Shown here piece by piece: positions 44,201 to 55,700 of a stretch of DNA of 64,000 nt. The notes below the pieces were generated by a model. That model was not told where the DNA came from and did not search any database. It saw only the letters and a program-made list of their open reading frames with translations. The stretch covers positions 19,454,501-19,518,500 of the forward strand of contig NC_092660.1 of NCBI RefSeq assembly GCF_032118995.1, in the 5' to 3' direction. Made by a program: the position numbers and the translations under genes. This stretch comes from Asterias amurensis (taxonomy: Eukaryota; Echinodermata; Asteroidea; Forcipulatida; Asteriidae). Every line of letters begins with the position of its first letter. The first letter of the stretch is position 1.

Positions 44201-46520
44201 GGAGAAGGTATCTATGTACAGGCGTCGAAGGTAAACCAACCTCCTAAACAACCAATGCTATCTGTCCATAAACCAACTTGTATCAACTTCTCATTACATG
44301 GCAATTTATTCTCTCCCCTCAGACACGTGTTCCAACACGCTGGTTGTCTTTGGAGTCGTTGACCAACAAGACTTATACTACAAAGAGTGACGTGTGAGTA
44401 GAAAGTAAAGCAGATAAACTATTGTTTGTAGTGCAAGTTTGCTGTACTCGACATTATGGGTGTTATGTATCGGACTCGCGGTGGGGAATCTTAAGCGAAT
44501 TCCATTAAGAATAAACGATATGTCATCAAGGTATAGAGCAAATGTTTCAAAAAAATTAAATAAAAATTATGCAGTACTCTTTTAAAACGTTTTAAAAGAA
44601 AACTGTATCTGTTAGAATTAAACACGGTTTTCCTCAGCACTTTCAGCACTTTAACAAACTTTTTGTGAGATTATTGTACATTATATTATTTTAAGTTGTA
44701 TGATTAGTCTCAATGATGTTTATTGTGACATTTCCTTCTAGGTGGTCTTACGGAATCCTTCTCTGGGAGATTGCAACCGTTGGTAAGACTTTAATTGTTT
44801 AATTCTACATCTGTTTTACTTTTGTAAAGTTGAGCACATTACGTTCAGTCCTTTCGCAGAAAAAAATGTTCCGTCATTTCTTTTTCTGAATTCAACTTCC
44901 ATCACTTTAGTATGATGAAATATTAAGAGGGCACAAAAATAAATGATTTTTGCCTCGTTGTAAAAATTATTTCCGTGAAAATTTAAATTATTATAATCTA
45001 TAAGATTAAGAATTGAAATAAACTTGTGTATTTTTTTCTTCTGATCTAAACCGCCAATAAATTTGATTTTAACATTTGCCAAATTGTTGTCGCAGGTGGT
45101 ACACCATACCCGGGGATACAAACTGGTGTCTTGAGGTCAAAGTTGAAGACTGGATATCGCATGCCTAAACCAACTAACTGCGATATTAAGATGTACGTAT
45201 ATGGGATACACGACTCTTAACGATATGACTTTCATTGCTATGCCTTTTTATTTCCTCTCCTTTCAAACGAATTTTGAATTACTAGAAAACAGTCATAGAA
45301 CATAATTTGACACCAATGAGGCAATACATGCTTTACTTCAGCTTGGATTGTCAAACGCTTACACAGAGACGAATGTGGCAGAAACATGACCCTGTCATTG
45401 ACTGTCTGAATAGATCTCCAAAAGATACCAAGGAACACGAATACAAAATAGTTGTGCCTGAGGCTCAAAACTCAAGGCTCAGCAGATTCCTATGATCTTC
45501 AGAATAACTGATTGAAATCAATGACCACGCTGCTGTCAAATGACTAAATCAACTTGATTTGGTACGATACGAAAGAACGAAGAATAAACCATCGTATGAA
45601 GTAACGTTTGATGTATAAATATTATTGATCTCAATTAATATTACAGCTACGACTTGATGCTGAAATGCTGGCAGGAGAAACCAGACGAGCGTCCTTCCTT
45701 CAAGAAAATTGTTTCTGTTCTTACTACAATGACTGAGAACCAAGATGATGAGGTAATTCCAACGAGTTTCGGTATAACAAGACCATGCCCCCCCCCCCCC
45801 CCCTAAAAAAAAAATGAATAAACATATTTGAGAAGTGATCTCAAAATAATACAACCGTCTACACAAACATGGTTCGTTTGTTTTGGGGGGATTCCTCACT
45901 AGCCACTGAATACCCATTTCTTCTAGCAACAATCTACAACTCTTTCCATCCAAAATAATCATTCTCACTTTCAAGGCACTCCAAGGTTTAGCCCCACTCT
46001 ACATTCAAAACCTATTGACTCCCCGTACTACAAGACCAGGTCTAAGATTCACCATCAACATGTTCCTTGTTCACAGTCTCGTCTAGCCAGCTACGGGGAC
46101 AGGGTGTTTTCCATTACAGCACCCAGGCTCTGGTATTCACTTCCTGAAAACCTCAGGGAAATCCATGACATCTCCATCTTTCAGCAGCAACTCAAGACAC
46201 ACCTGTTGACACTTGCTTTCCCTACCACTTGAGAATTCCCTATTTTTCCATCTTGACTGGCGCCTTTGAATGGTTTTACACCAGATTTAGTGCGCCTTTA
46301 TAAATGCTGTGTAATTATTATTATTCAAACTGAAACTCATATCTTCGAATTCTGAGATTACAATTAAGTTCTTTTAAAAAGAGTAATACAATCAAATATA
46401 ACACAACAAAGATTAATAAATAGAATACATTTTTTTCTCTCGCAGATATACATGAGCCTTCATCCGAGATCCGAAGAGCACAAATATGTGAACATCAGCC
46501 CAGAGTTTGATGACAACTAG
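29132..46520 (+). CDS. gene B: Tie-like receptor tyrosine kinase, intact
   Basis: Twenty-three exons join in frame to about 1302 residues: signal, two Ig-like, EGF x3, HYR, HYR, EGF, HYR, EGF, HYR, FN3, transmembrane, juxtamembrane and kinase, tail. Similarity of the Ig/EGF block and kinase ([26 protein letters not shown]) to Tie1/Tie2 places it in that family, whose vertebrate members bind angiopoietins. Catalytic residues are complete: [25 protein letters not shown]. The tail has KYVNI, a YxN site of the kind bound by the Grb2 SH2 domain. HYR domains and extra EGFs are not found in vertebrate Tie. The ligand is unknown. It lies between paralogues A and C in tandem, with its own TATA box. 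Confidence 0.9.
29235..29236 (+). other. GC 5-prime splice donor, gene B intron 1
   Basis: CAG|GCAAGA matches the rare GC-AG intron class, which usually has otherwise strong donor consensus as here. Gene C has the same; gene A has GTAAGT. Confidence 0.75.
29589..29909 (+). CDS. gene B exon 2: Ig-like domain 1
   Basis: 107 codons, phase 1-1. [19 protein letters not shown] and [10 protein letters not shown], as in A and C. Confidence 0.9.
30432..30710 (+). CDS. gene B exon 3: Ig-like domain 2
   Basis: 93 codons, phase 1-1. [17 protein letters not shown] to FGMIRIIVG. Very close to the gene C exon. Confidence 0.9.
30711..31873 (+). other. gene B intron 3
   Basis: Contains a (TTTA)n run near 30780 followed by a short hairpin (CCTCTCAG...CTGTTTTTCAGAGG, about 30813-30843). 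Nothing else recognised. Confidence 0.5.
31874..32008 (+). CDS. gene B exon 4: EGF 1
   Basis: 45 codons, phase 1-1; [32 protein letters not shown]. Confidence 0.9.
32009..32858 (+). other. gene B intron 4
   Basis: No element. It aligns with two separated pieces of the gene C intron (53861-54408 and 59877-60222), so it shows the state before the 5.5-kb insertion in C. Confidence 0.6.
32859..33008 (+). CDS. gene B exon 5: EGF 2
   Basis: 50 codons, phase 1-1; [29 protein letters not shown]. Confidence 0.9.
33009..33622 (+). other. gene B intron 5
   Basis: The first 60 bases repeat part of EGF2 (GGGAGTCAGTTTGGTTTAACAGATCCCTG), as in A. Nothing else recognised. Confidence 0.5.
33623..33751 (+). 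CDS. gene B exon 6: EGF 3
   Basis: 43 codons, phase 1-1. Eight-Cys [33 protein letters not shown]. Full-length, unlike A. Confidence 0.9.
34092..34290. repeat. short inverted-repeat element in gene B
   Basis: Left GGTGCGTTCAATTAG and right CTAATCGAACGCACC, with GTCGACCCC/GGGGTCGAC inside and TATA at both flanks; about 200 bases, GC-richer than the surroundings. Non-coding MITE-like. Confidence 0.7.
34425..34661 (+). CDS. gene B exon 7: HYR 1
   Basis: 79 codons, phase 1-1. [37 protein letters not shown], ends in C and IFVI. Confidence 0.85.
34789..35037 (+). CDS. gene B exon 8: HYR 2
   Basis: 83 codons, phase 1-1. [47 protein letters not shown]. Confidence 0.9.
35038..36073 (+). other. gene B intron 8
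   Basis: One kilobase. A 121-codon open frame at 35436 shows no family similarity or splice-site support. Nothing else recognised. Confidence 0.45.
36074..36178 (+). CDS. gene B exon 9: EGF 4
   Basis: 35 codons, phase 1-1. Six-Cys [28 protein letters not shown]. Not present in A. Confidence 0.9.
36536..36790 (+). CDS. gene B exon 10: HYR 3
   Basis: 85 codons, phase 1-1. [46 protein letters not shown]. Confidence 0.9.
37341..37445 (+). CDS. gene B exon 11: EGF 5
   Basis: 35 codons, phase 1-1. [28 protein letters not shown]. Confidence 0.9.
37446..40054 (+). other. gene B intron 11
   Basis: 2.6 kb without a supported exon. Holds C/A tracts near 38320-38350 and the element at 38744-39689. 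Confidence 0.5.
38744..39689. repeat. 946-base element with 13-base inverted ends
   Basis: TAGCTGTTTCGTC at 38744-38756 and its complement at 39677-39689. The left end is itself a hairpin (GCTGTTTCG, 8-base loop, CGAAACAGC). Inside are TGACGTTATGGTAACGTCA and other short palindromes. No protein. Confidence 0.55.
40055..40297 (+). CDS. gene B exon 12: membrane-proximal HYR
   Basis: 81 codons, phase 1-1. [49 protein letters not shown]. Direct counterpart of the single HYR in A. Confidence 0.92.
40497..40856 (+). CDS. gene B exon 13: fibronectin type III
   Basis: 120 codons, phase 1-1. [32 protein letters not shown], then a Thr-rich stalk. Confidence 0.92.
41208..41377 (+). CDS. gene B exon 14: transmembrane segment
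   Basis: Phase 1-0. [19 protein letters not shown] is a clear span, followed by RVRMMRRQ. Confidence 0.9.
41701..42766. repeat. 1.07-kb foldback element
   Basis: A 31-base terminal inverted repeat begins AATTCGTCGGCGTTTTCACG and ends GAAGAAGCACTC; the right copy ends 42766. The inner CACGAAGTAGCAC motif recurs inside in both orientations (about 41896, 42470 and 42520). Confidence 0.75.
41927..42310. repeat. CGTAT-rich repeat nested in the foldback element
   Basis: The sequence GGCCCTGTCACACCATAGCG occurs at 41927 and again, nearly identical, at 42251. In and around the interval about 13 copies of GCGTAT or ACGTAT occur. Confidence 0.7.
42909..43200 (+). CDS. gene B exon 15: juxtamembrane and kinase N-lobe
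   Basis: Phase 0-1. Juxtamembrane Tyr sites (ASYENE, DYEPV, TYEDV), WAKPWSVPW, Gly loop LGKGQFGEV, beta3 AIKKL with the catalytic lysine. Confidence 0.92.
43324..43434 (+). CDS. gene B exon 16: kinase alphaC helix
   Basis: 37 codons, phase 1-1. [24 protein letters not shown]. Confidence 0.92.
43605..43765 (+). CDS. gene B exon 17: kinase hinge and alphaE
   Basis: 161 bases, phase 1-0, donor [45 protein letters not shown]. Confidence 0.92.
44117..44230 (+). CDS. gene B exon 18: catalytic loop and DFG
   Basis: 38 codons, phase 0-0. [30 protein letters not shown]. Confidence 0.93.
44323..44393 (+). CDS. gene B exon 19: activation segment end
   Basis: 71 bases, phase 0-2. [24 protein letters not shown]. 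Confidence 0.92.
44742..44782 (+). CDS. gene B exon 20: kinase alphaF
   Basis: 41 bases, phase 2-1. [13 protein letters not shown]. Confidence 0.92.
45096..45192 (+). CDS. gene B exon 21: kinase C-lobe
   Basis: 97 bases, phase 1-2. [23 protein letters not shown]. Confidence 0.92.
45647..45752 (+). CDS. gene B exon 22: end of kinase domain
   Basis: 106 bases, phase 2-0. [20 protein letters not shown]. Confidence 0.92.
45960..46325 (+). mobile_element. LINE 3-prime fragment in gene B
   Basis: Degenerate CR1/L2-like C terminus ([24 protein letters not shown], stops later) with a (TTA)n tail near 46315. A C13/A9 tract stands before it at about 45788. Confidence 0.65.
46446..46520 (+). CDS. gene B exon 23: C-terminal tail and stop
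   Basis: Phase 0. [20 protein letters not shown] and FDDN-stop. KYVN parallels the YVN tail site of vertebrate Tie2. Confidence 0.9.
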   Translation: MYMSLHPRSEEHKYVNISPEFDDN

Positions 46521-48554
46521 GTTTCTTTAAAGGATCGTTTAGGTGGAAGTTGTTACTATCGAATGTTTAATATCTAGATTTCCGATGATAGTTTATGAAG
46601 TATAACACTTTATTTCTGTAGGAAATACTTTATAGCAGTCGCAATATATATTGCAGTCGAGCAATTGATAGACATAATATGATATAGAAACCAACTTTGT
46701 AAATAAGAACTTTATGTAACGATGAATTTTCCATTTTTAATTAAGAGTTTGTAGTATTGATTGGCCTGGGCAGCCTTTTATTTCAGTTCAATGCTCTACT
46801 AAAAGCAACACCAGGACTCTTTTAATAAAAATGAAGAGTAGTTTTTTTCATGTTGAACATCAGATCAGTCCAAGAAGGACTGCCGGGAGAGGCAAGTTGC
46901 CAAAAAATAAACAAAGACGAAGACCAATGGGCAGTTAATTTGTACAACTTCTGATGACGTAGCAATCTAATCCAATACCCAAATCAGACTGTCTAATAAC
47001 AATAAATAATTGGAGCTCAATGTATTTGCCTCAATCGATATTACAATTCATGCCAGTAAATGAAAATATGCTATAATGTTAATATATTTTTTTATTTGTG
47101 TGTGGAATTGCTACAGCAAAATTGCTAAATTTGCACCAACATGTAGTTTGCCTTATATCATTACTTTCTAGAGCTTGAATCAAGATATATTGTATATAAA
47201 CACATTATAATCCCATGCCTTTCAGCCTGTCTAATAATTGAAGGTCAAAGAATTGGTCACAAATCGGTAATAGAATTTATGCAGTAAATGAAAATACGTT
47301 TATAATTGTTGTTGTTTTTTTTCTTTCTTTTTTTTTCTTTTGTCTTTGGTGTTGAGTTGTTACTTCAGATTTGTTTCCAGTACATTTGCACCAGGATGTA
47401 TTTTGCCTTATTGGATACAATAACATTACTTTTAAAAGGGTAACAATTAAGATATTTGTATATTAATATATATTAATAACGCGATTGGTATAAGTATGTT
47501 TTGTATATTGGTAAAGATTAATTACGCGATAAGTAGCCTGATCTTAAATTTTGGCGACTTGGTCAGTGAAAAGTCTGTTTTAAGCCGTTGGCTGCCGTGT
47601 GTGGCCAGTGATTATACCCAAGTATAGGACACACCCTAACTGCAACCTACAAAGCGGCAGCCAGGAGATTACCTAGTGAATCTATGTTAAGCAAGGTTGT
47701 ATAAGTTTTCTAACTTTGTATGTATAATTTTGCGCAAATATCCACTGCAACTATATGTTTTATGATTTCTACCATATTAGGTTGTTGTGACGACCGAATA
47801 ACAAAGTTTTCTAGTGGCTTGCATGAATTAGAAAAAACTTTGTTGTTCGGTAGATAGTATAAATTCCCCAGCGGGGATGAAAAGTGTTATAATATTCACA
47901 GCTCATGTTTTGACTATAAAGTTAAGAATAACTATGTATCCCCTATAAGGCACAACTTGTTTTCTTTTCTTTTTTTGTAGATTATAAGAAACGAATCGCC
48001 ATTGCTTTGATTTTAACAAGTAGAAAGCCATTTCCATAAATAAAACCCCAGAATCTTTCATTCAATAAACCAAATCTGCTTTTGAACTGAACTCATAATG
48101 AAAAAAAACCCATGCAAGATTCCATTCAGACCTGAAAATAATAACAATATATCTGTAACAAAATGAGGATTTAAATACAGAACAATACTCACAGATAGAT
48201 CTGGGAGCTTATCCCTCACAGAATGGTCAGAGTGGAGCATGGCCAGACCCCTGCAAAATAAAGAGAAATACAAATAACATGAAGGTGTTCACTCTTGCTC
48301 AAAGCTAAAATGGAAAAGAGAATGAGTGCAGCGTTCACCTCAAACCACCAAGAGCAGAATCAATATGAAGTCAACATTAAAAATAATCTCTATTTTATTG
48401 AATATAGTGTTTTTACTGTTATGTTATACTTAACATGATATGCTTTACATTTTTTGAAAGGAAATGTCGGAGCTAACGAAGTTTGTTGAACTTAATGTCG
48501 TTAAGGAAGATTTCTAAGTAATCCGTTGTAAAAGTTCAAAATACTTCTAGAATA
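46521..48554 (+). other. gene B 3-prime region
   Basis: Likely 3-prime UTR, with AATAAA at 46824-46829 as a possible poly(A) signal. 47560-47700 matches the region after gene A. No further gene. Confidence 0.5.
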
Positions 48555-48940
48555 GGATCGGTTCATGGTCTAGCGATCTAGGAGGTTTGATTCCAATACT
48601 GTAATTTAAACAATTGGGTTCGAATCCTAGCCTGATCACTCGCGACCCTGTTTTTGAGCAAGACACTTTATTGTATTTGCTCGCCTCCACCCAGGAGTAC
48701 AAATGGATACCGGTGTGGCAGGAGATGTCCCCAGAGGATTCTGTGTGCCCCCCCCCCCCCGAAAAAAAAGCCAATGTTAATTTCCCATGTGGTGGACAGG
48801 ATCTCCGGCTGACAGATTTCCCTTGGACACCGGCAAGGACCTGCGATGGTCTGGCATCTTAACCTAGGGTATGTAAATATTCCCAGTCGTGTAAAACCAG
48901 TGATACAAAATCCGACCTGATGAAGCTTATTGGCTTGGTA
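48555..48940 (+). mobile_element. tRNA-derived SINE copy with longer body
   Basis: Head GGTCTAGCGATCTAGG, B box GGTTCGAATCC (48617-48627), CACTCGCGACCCTG, GAGCAAGACACTTTATTG, then body DNA with a C/A tract. Counterpart of the copy at 27052. Confidence 0.65.
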
Positions 48941-49617
48941 CATACTTTACTTTTGTATACATGTTGGTTCGGAATAAGGGGTTCAAATCAACCTAACAAG
49001 AGTTGATATATAAAACTCATGTAAATGCTGTTCTCAAAGCACATAATACAATTTTTAAATAGGGTGGTGTATTTGTATATATTGTTCACAAATAATTGGT
49101 TTTGCTATTAAGAATATTTCTTGAATGCGTTGTAAATAAAATCTTCTTAAAAGGATTAAAAGTTTAAAGCAGTAACAAAATAAATTGTTAAGTACTCAGA
49201 CCAATGCGAACGTGGTTTGTTATGGTAAGATTGGGATAGGCCATATATACAACACGTTTTCCGTTACAATTCAGGATACCCCCTCTCTCCTGTGCGTGTT
49301 TTGCTTTCTATACCGTAGAGCTGTTTGGTCTAGAATTTTCATTATAATTGTTAATGTCATTGGTGACACTTCGTTGGTCACACTTCAGTAACTTTCCAGC
49401 AAGAGTAGTAATACGCAAAATGCAAAAGAAATATTCCATAAACTTGACGTTTTTGATGGGAATATCTGCACAAGATTAAAAATTTGAGAAGTTGTGTTTT
49501 AGAACATCTACGTCTCCATAGAGTATTTTTGCAACTTCATTGTCTCCGAATATCTTCAAAATACTATACACTGTTTTGAATAAATAAAACGGTGTGAAAC
49601 AAGCTGCTGTTAAAGAA
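48941..49617 (+). promoter_or_regulatory. gene C upstream region
   Basis: From about 49260 it aligns with the gene B upstream region. The TATA stretch of B is replaced by ATATCTTCAAAATACTATAC here. Promoter function is inferred from the conservation. Confidence 0.4.
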
Positions 49618-49720
49618 ATGGCGACGACACGGGGGACTTTGACCGCTAATTTCCGGGTTCAACAGCAAGGCTCTATGTTTGTGATTTTGATCATCATATA
49701 CGAGATCGTCATTATTGCAG
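49618..49720 (+). CDS. gene C exon 1: signal peptide
   Basis: MATTRGTLTANFRV, then [14 protein letters not shown]. Ends CAG|GCAAGA, a GC donor, phase 1. Confidence 0.85.
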
Positions 49721-52700
49721 GCAAGATTTACCTTTTAAATTATTTGGGCTTGATATTCTAGGTTTATTGCAGTTTATTGGCTGACAAATCAATCACTTTG
49801 ACAATTAGAGAAGAAAATTCCTTGGTGCTTGTTGTTATTTGCAATAACTATTACCCACAATATTGACCCTGATGGAGATTGTAAACATTGAGCAGTTATA
49901 ATAAGGCATACCCCAAACTATGAAAATATAAAATAATGCAAAGCATTCAATTAAGAAAATTACCTAGACGTTTTTTTTTTTTATATCCTGCACATAAGGC
50001 TTTGCGCAAACAAATATTACGACATTTTGCCATAAGTCAAGGAAAGTGATGTACAAAAAATGTACATTTCACTAAAACCTAGTGTTGTTCACAATAGGCA
50101 ATGCAGTACATCTTACAATGGTCACACCCACACCCTACGGAGCGGGGTCGCTTCGAGTCCGTTTCATCTGTTTCCGTAGCAGCCCTGATACTAATGTTGA
50201 TCTTAGCTTCGGTAGACCCTTCATGATTGGTATCCCAGGATCCTCAATTCAGACAAATACTACCCTTCCTGATGGTTCTTTTAGCTCACCGTCTACCACC
50301 ACACCATCTGCTGTAACACAGTATCTGCCTATCAGTGTTGATTCTACTGGGTTGTTTTACTGCGAGGGGTACAATTCAGGAATGACAACCAGGGTGTACA
50401 GCATTATCCACTCTGAAACCAGTAAGTCAGATACGGTATGACATTGGGTAGTATAAATAAAAACTAACAACTGCTTATCAATAAAAGATCCAGCATTAGC
50501 AAAGGGTCGATTAGTGAAAGATCAGACATGAGCATTTGCCCAAGTCTTTATAAATAACCTTTTAGTTTACTTACTTTTTACTTGACTCGGATTAGTAAAT
50601 TTAGGCTCTATCGGTCATCTGAGTCGGGGGAAAATAACGGGAAAACCCACTCTTGTTTCCGCACTTTTCGCCGTGTCATGACAAGTGTTTAAAATAAATC
50701 CGTTATTCTCGATATCGAGAATTGATAATTGCTTAAATGTTTTCTCAAAAAAAAAAGCCTTTCATCGAATAATACTTCAAGGAAAGTCTTTCACCATTAC
50801 CTTATGTAAACCCTGTAAGTTATTTGTAAATCTGTGAACTTTAATTTTTTGTTCTGTTCAGAAAGTGTCCAATTGGCTTACAGGCAGTGGACACTATTGG
50901 TAATTGTCAAAGACTAGCCTTCACAGTTGGTGTATCTCAACATATGCAATAAATAACAAACCTGTGAAAGTTTGAGCTCAATCGGTCATCGAACTTGCGA
51001 GATAATAATGAAAGAAAAAAACACCCATGTTACACGAAGTTGTGTGCGTTTAGATGGTTGATTTCGAGACCTCAAGTTCTAAATCTGAGGTCTCGAAATC
51101 AAATTCGTGTACAATTACTTCTTTCTCAAAAACTACGTCACTGCAGAGGGAGCCGTTTCTCACAATGTTTTATACCATCAACCTCTCCCCATTACTCGTC
51201 ACCAAGAAAGGTTTTATGCAAAAAAATATTTTGAGTAATTACCAATAGTGTCCATCACTGTCCACTGCCTTTAAGTAAATGCTCGCGTGACATATAAACC
51301 AAAACGACCTTTTACTAATATCCTGTAGCAATTACTTGTATTTTTACAAGATACTGCATGTAGAGCTTGTGCTTTTACTTAAACAACAGTGTTTCACATA
51401 TATGGCTCGGTATCGGGTCAGTATCAAAGGAATATTTTACCCTTGGCCTAATGATCAAACTATAATGTAACTTATAAATCTGTGTTGTACTTTAATTGCT
51501 CTTAAAGTACCAATCTCCGGAGCTCTGGCGTGGACAGGCTGGCTCTTTCCTCATGCACAAATTTGACGAAATTGAAATTGCCGCCTGTATTTCAATTACT
51601 CTCTATTGATCTATATTTCCATGCCCACTACCGGCTTTTCACTGACCATTCTAATCCGATCAAGTAAAAGATGTTTAGTCAAGTAAATGGTTATTACTAA
51701 GGGAGTCAATGTGTGGTGAAGAGGTTTTCAACTAGTGGTTTAAACCCAACCAAGCCTGCTTCTTGATAATTTTACCGAGACGAAGTTGAGGCCTCGGCGG
51801 GTTTAAACCACTATAGTTAAAAACCGATTCAACACACTTTGATTCCCATTCATAAATACCTTTTCGGTCATCAACACTTTTGGTCAAAAAGTAAAATAAT
51901 GCAAAAAATATAATTGTTCAATGATTTCTTTCAACACAACACCCCTCCAGCTATGAAATGGTAAGGCCCTCCCCCGCCCTCGGGTGAACAACTATTTATA
52001 AGGGAATGCTGTGCGCGTCGCGCATATCGCGTGATGTGGCACAACTGTTCCGGCCGTTAGCGACCAATAGGAATGAAGAAACTGTCTTATGAGCACAGGT
52101 GCAAGCTCGCGTGTCACGCCCATGTTTCAACACTTTTTACTGATTGTAAACAAAGGTTTGTACACACCCACGTGACGCGCTCTCCACCAATAGGAATAGC
52201 GAAACTGTCTGAGGTATTTATAAATAGAGATTTAAGCAATTGCTCGATCCTGATCTTTTACTTATCGACCTTTTGCTAATGATGGACCTTTTACTTGATA
52301 AGCAAAATGCTAGTCTTTGATTATAAGGCCCATTGTCACAACACAGTAAATAATGGTATGGTTTGAAATGTGTGTCCAATCAATAGCATTGTTCGCTGGC
52401 ATTTAATTGCGGTTTACCTTATAGCCTATATAGTTAGAAGTAACATGACAAAGATTTGTATGGGAGTAATATGACAAAGATTTGTATTATTTTGTTTATC
52501 ATGCATAATGCGATTAAAAACATGGATCTGTAGTATTGACAAAGTTAGAGAGAAACTACTTACACTAAAGTAAAGCTACTAATGTTTGATTTTCTGAATG
52601 CAAACATGTTTTTCTGAATGCAAACGTACGTTAGAAGTTCAACTGTAACTTTTGAGAGATATACATAAAAAAAGATGAATGCTAAAATGCACCAACATGT

Positions 52701-55700
52701 ACTTCGTAGGAAGCTTGAAATGGCCCTTATCATCCAGTGTTTTCCATGTACATGTATACAGCGTTTCAAAAAGGGAAATCATTATTTGTTAAACAAATCG
52801 GTTTGGTCTGGAAGCATTCACGAGTATAGAATGGTTTATGCAATATAATCGAAGCGTTATTTTTTAATTATGTCTTAGGAAGATTTGAGCCAGTCGATGG
52901 ATTGGTGACAAAGACATTCAACAAAGGAGAAGATGTTACTCTGTCAGTCAGCTCGGTTAATGACCTTGGTACTGCTCCTTTATGGCGTCGAATCAGAATT
53001 GGAACTGTTGATGATCTAAACGGTGTATCTGGTCAAAATACACTTACAATAACATTATCCTCTATGGATGTAATGGATGGTGATTTGTACGCTGTGATAC
53101 AGTCAGGTGTGACAACAGGTGATAATCATTTTGGAATGGTCAGACTTATAGTCAGAGGTAAGCAAAGTATACGCATATTAACAGGGAAGTTTGTAATAAA
53201 AAAACACTAAATTTCTAAGCTTAAACATACAACATAACAAAACAAACGGTATACAACTTAAAATGGGTTTGATTAAATACTTGGCTAATGGTCATGAGTT
53301 TGTAGTCTTTTTTTAGTTTGCAATTGTTTCTGTGAGTGTAAACACTATGTTAACATAAAACATCATTGGTCAAAGTCTGCATCACATACCATGCCACAAG
53401 CCAATCAAATGTCACATACCCAGAGCAGCTTGGTGCTGAGTTAATATGCCGTACTGGTCATGGACGACTCCGGGCAAAAAATGTTCAGTATGGGCTTGAT
53501 TGCAAGTTCATCCCGTGAGTGTGGAGCTGCCATCCAAACAGCTGCTCACATCACCGGTTACTGCACTTTATATCACACTTGGCCTGACGAGTAGCCCCCT
53601 AAAGGAGCTGGACATTCAGATGTTGATTTCACAAAGAGTTAAGACTAGTCTTATTAGTCTAATCTGATCTAATTTAAGTTGTAAAACAAAATAAGAGATT
53701 ATGTATGTTGTATTTCTACACCTAGGTTGCTCTGCTGGCCAATGGGGTCCTTCTGTTTGTACTGGGATATGCAATCAATGCTACAATGGAGGAGTGTGTG
53801 ATGATGAGACAGGACAATGCATCTGTGCACCAGGATTCAGCGGACCAAGCTGTCTCACTGGTAAACATCATTGTTAATATTTCCTTCATGTACAAGATAT
53901 TAAGGCTTTAAATAAAAGTACATATTTTGTGGCGTTAAAGGGTTACAAATAATTCTTGATATGAGCTTGTAACACAGTAGAGCAGAGGGAACACAACGTG
54001 TTTGTACAAGAAGATACAGAAAGGTAGGTTTACAAATTTATTGGGGTCTGTACATGTCACGTGCCTTTGATAATTGTGTGAAAATGGTTATCAAAAATGT
54101 TACGGGTTCTGTTTCTCTATATTATTGACAAGTATTTTGAATAAAGAAACAACTACTAGTTATTTTCATAACTTATTAAGACCCCAGTCAAAAATTCACT
54201 GGTTAAAATGCCCTTGACTGGGTCACAAAATGTACCATTCCATACATGGCTTCAGTTTTGGTTTTGAATTCAACATTCACTCTTGATTTGATTTTTTTCC
54301 GCGATGGATTCTTCAACCGCTCATTTTTAACACTGAACTTTTAAAAGTTTAAAATCCTTATACATGTAATCATTCGATTCAATGTGTTGCATCGGATGCA
54401 ACCACTATTTGTTTGCTAATTTCTTAGTATATTGCTCAATTTGTGTTCTTATTCTTATACAACTGGATTTGTTACTACACCTGGAATCTACAGGACTTTT
54501 TCTGTGTATCCTGGAGTCATCTGAATTGTCAAAATAGTGTTTTTCTGTTAGAAATTTTCACTGTCTCAGCTGAGAATTCTGGTGTATAAAGCTTACACAC
54601 ACTTAGGTGGCTGCATCCTGTGCAGTCCACCTAGTCCATGGACATTGTTCTCCCATCTGGGGACAATGGAGGTAAGTATCCTTTTCATTCTCTCCCTGCT
54701 TGCTAGACCATTGTACTGTACTGACTCATCTGTGGTCAGCTTTGTTCCATCAGCATCAATTGTGTCTGGTGCTTGCATTCTGCCAAAGACACATCTAGGC
54801 CTCATCCACCATCGAAGATATCTGAAATGCCCTATTTCTTACTATGACAACTCCCCAGCCACTTTTCATTTGGAAATTGTGATTTTTGGTGACATTGCTG
54901 TAAATCCCGTAAATCCTGTAAATAACTCAAACTCAGCAGAAGCTAGTCCAAACTCTGCAAATTCCTACCCACGGAACAAGCTTCTCAGTCTCCGCTATGC
55001 CCCATCCACACGTGCTACAACTCTCCTGTATATTATCATTACAGAACCTTGGCCTTTTTGTAAATCCCAGCACTGTTTATCGACCTACACATCGTGGTAA
55101 AAAAGCTGGTCGCCGTAGAACTGTTCATAATCCCCCTGTACCAGAAGTTACACTCCCTTCTGTTCCAGTACCAGTGACTACTGCCAAATCTCAACTCAGC
55201 CTTTGTGTTCTAAACACACAGTCCATCTGTAACAAGTATGACGATTTTGCGGATTTTGTTCTGCAAAAAGATCTGGACCTTGTTGCCGTTTCAGAAACAT
55301 GGCTGAGACCAGACGACAACTTAACATGTCGTCAGTGTACCCCTGCTGGCTACTACTTTCATCACATCCCAAGACCTCACAAGACTGGTGGAGGAGTTGC
55401 AATACTGTACAGATCTACTTTATCTGTCTCTGTGAAAAATAATGACGTCCAGTACACAACTTTTGAATCTCTTCATGCTGAAGTTTCCGGAAACTCTAAA
55501 TCTGTTCGCCTTGTCATTGTATACAGACCTGAGAGGGATTCAAACGGCCAACATGTGACTTTCTCAAGTTTTCTAAGGGAGTTTGAGAATTTGATTTTGG
55601 AATATCTGCTTCATCCATCGGAAATCATCATCACCGGCGACTTTAACATTCATGTTGATGACATCCATAACACCAATGCAAACCAGTTTAAGCATCTACT

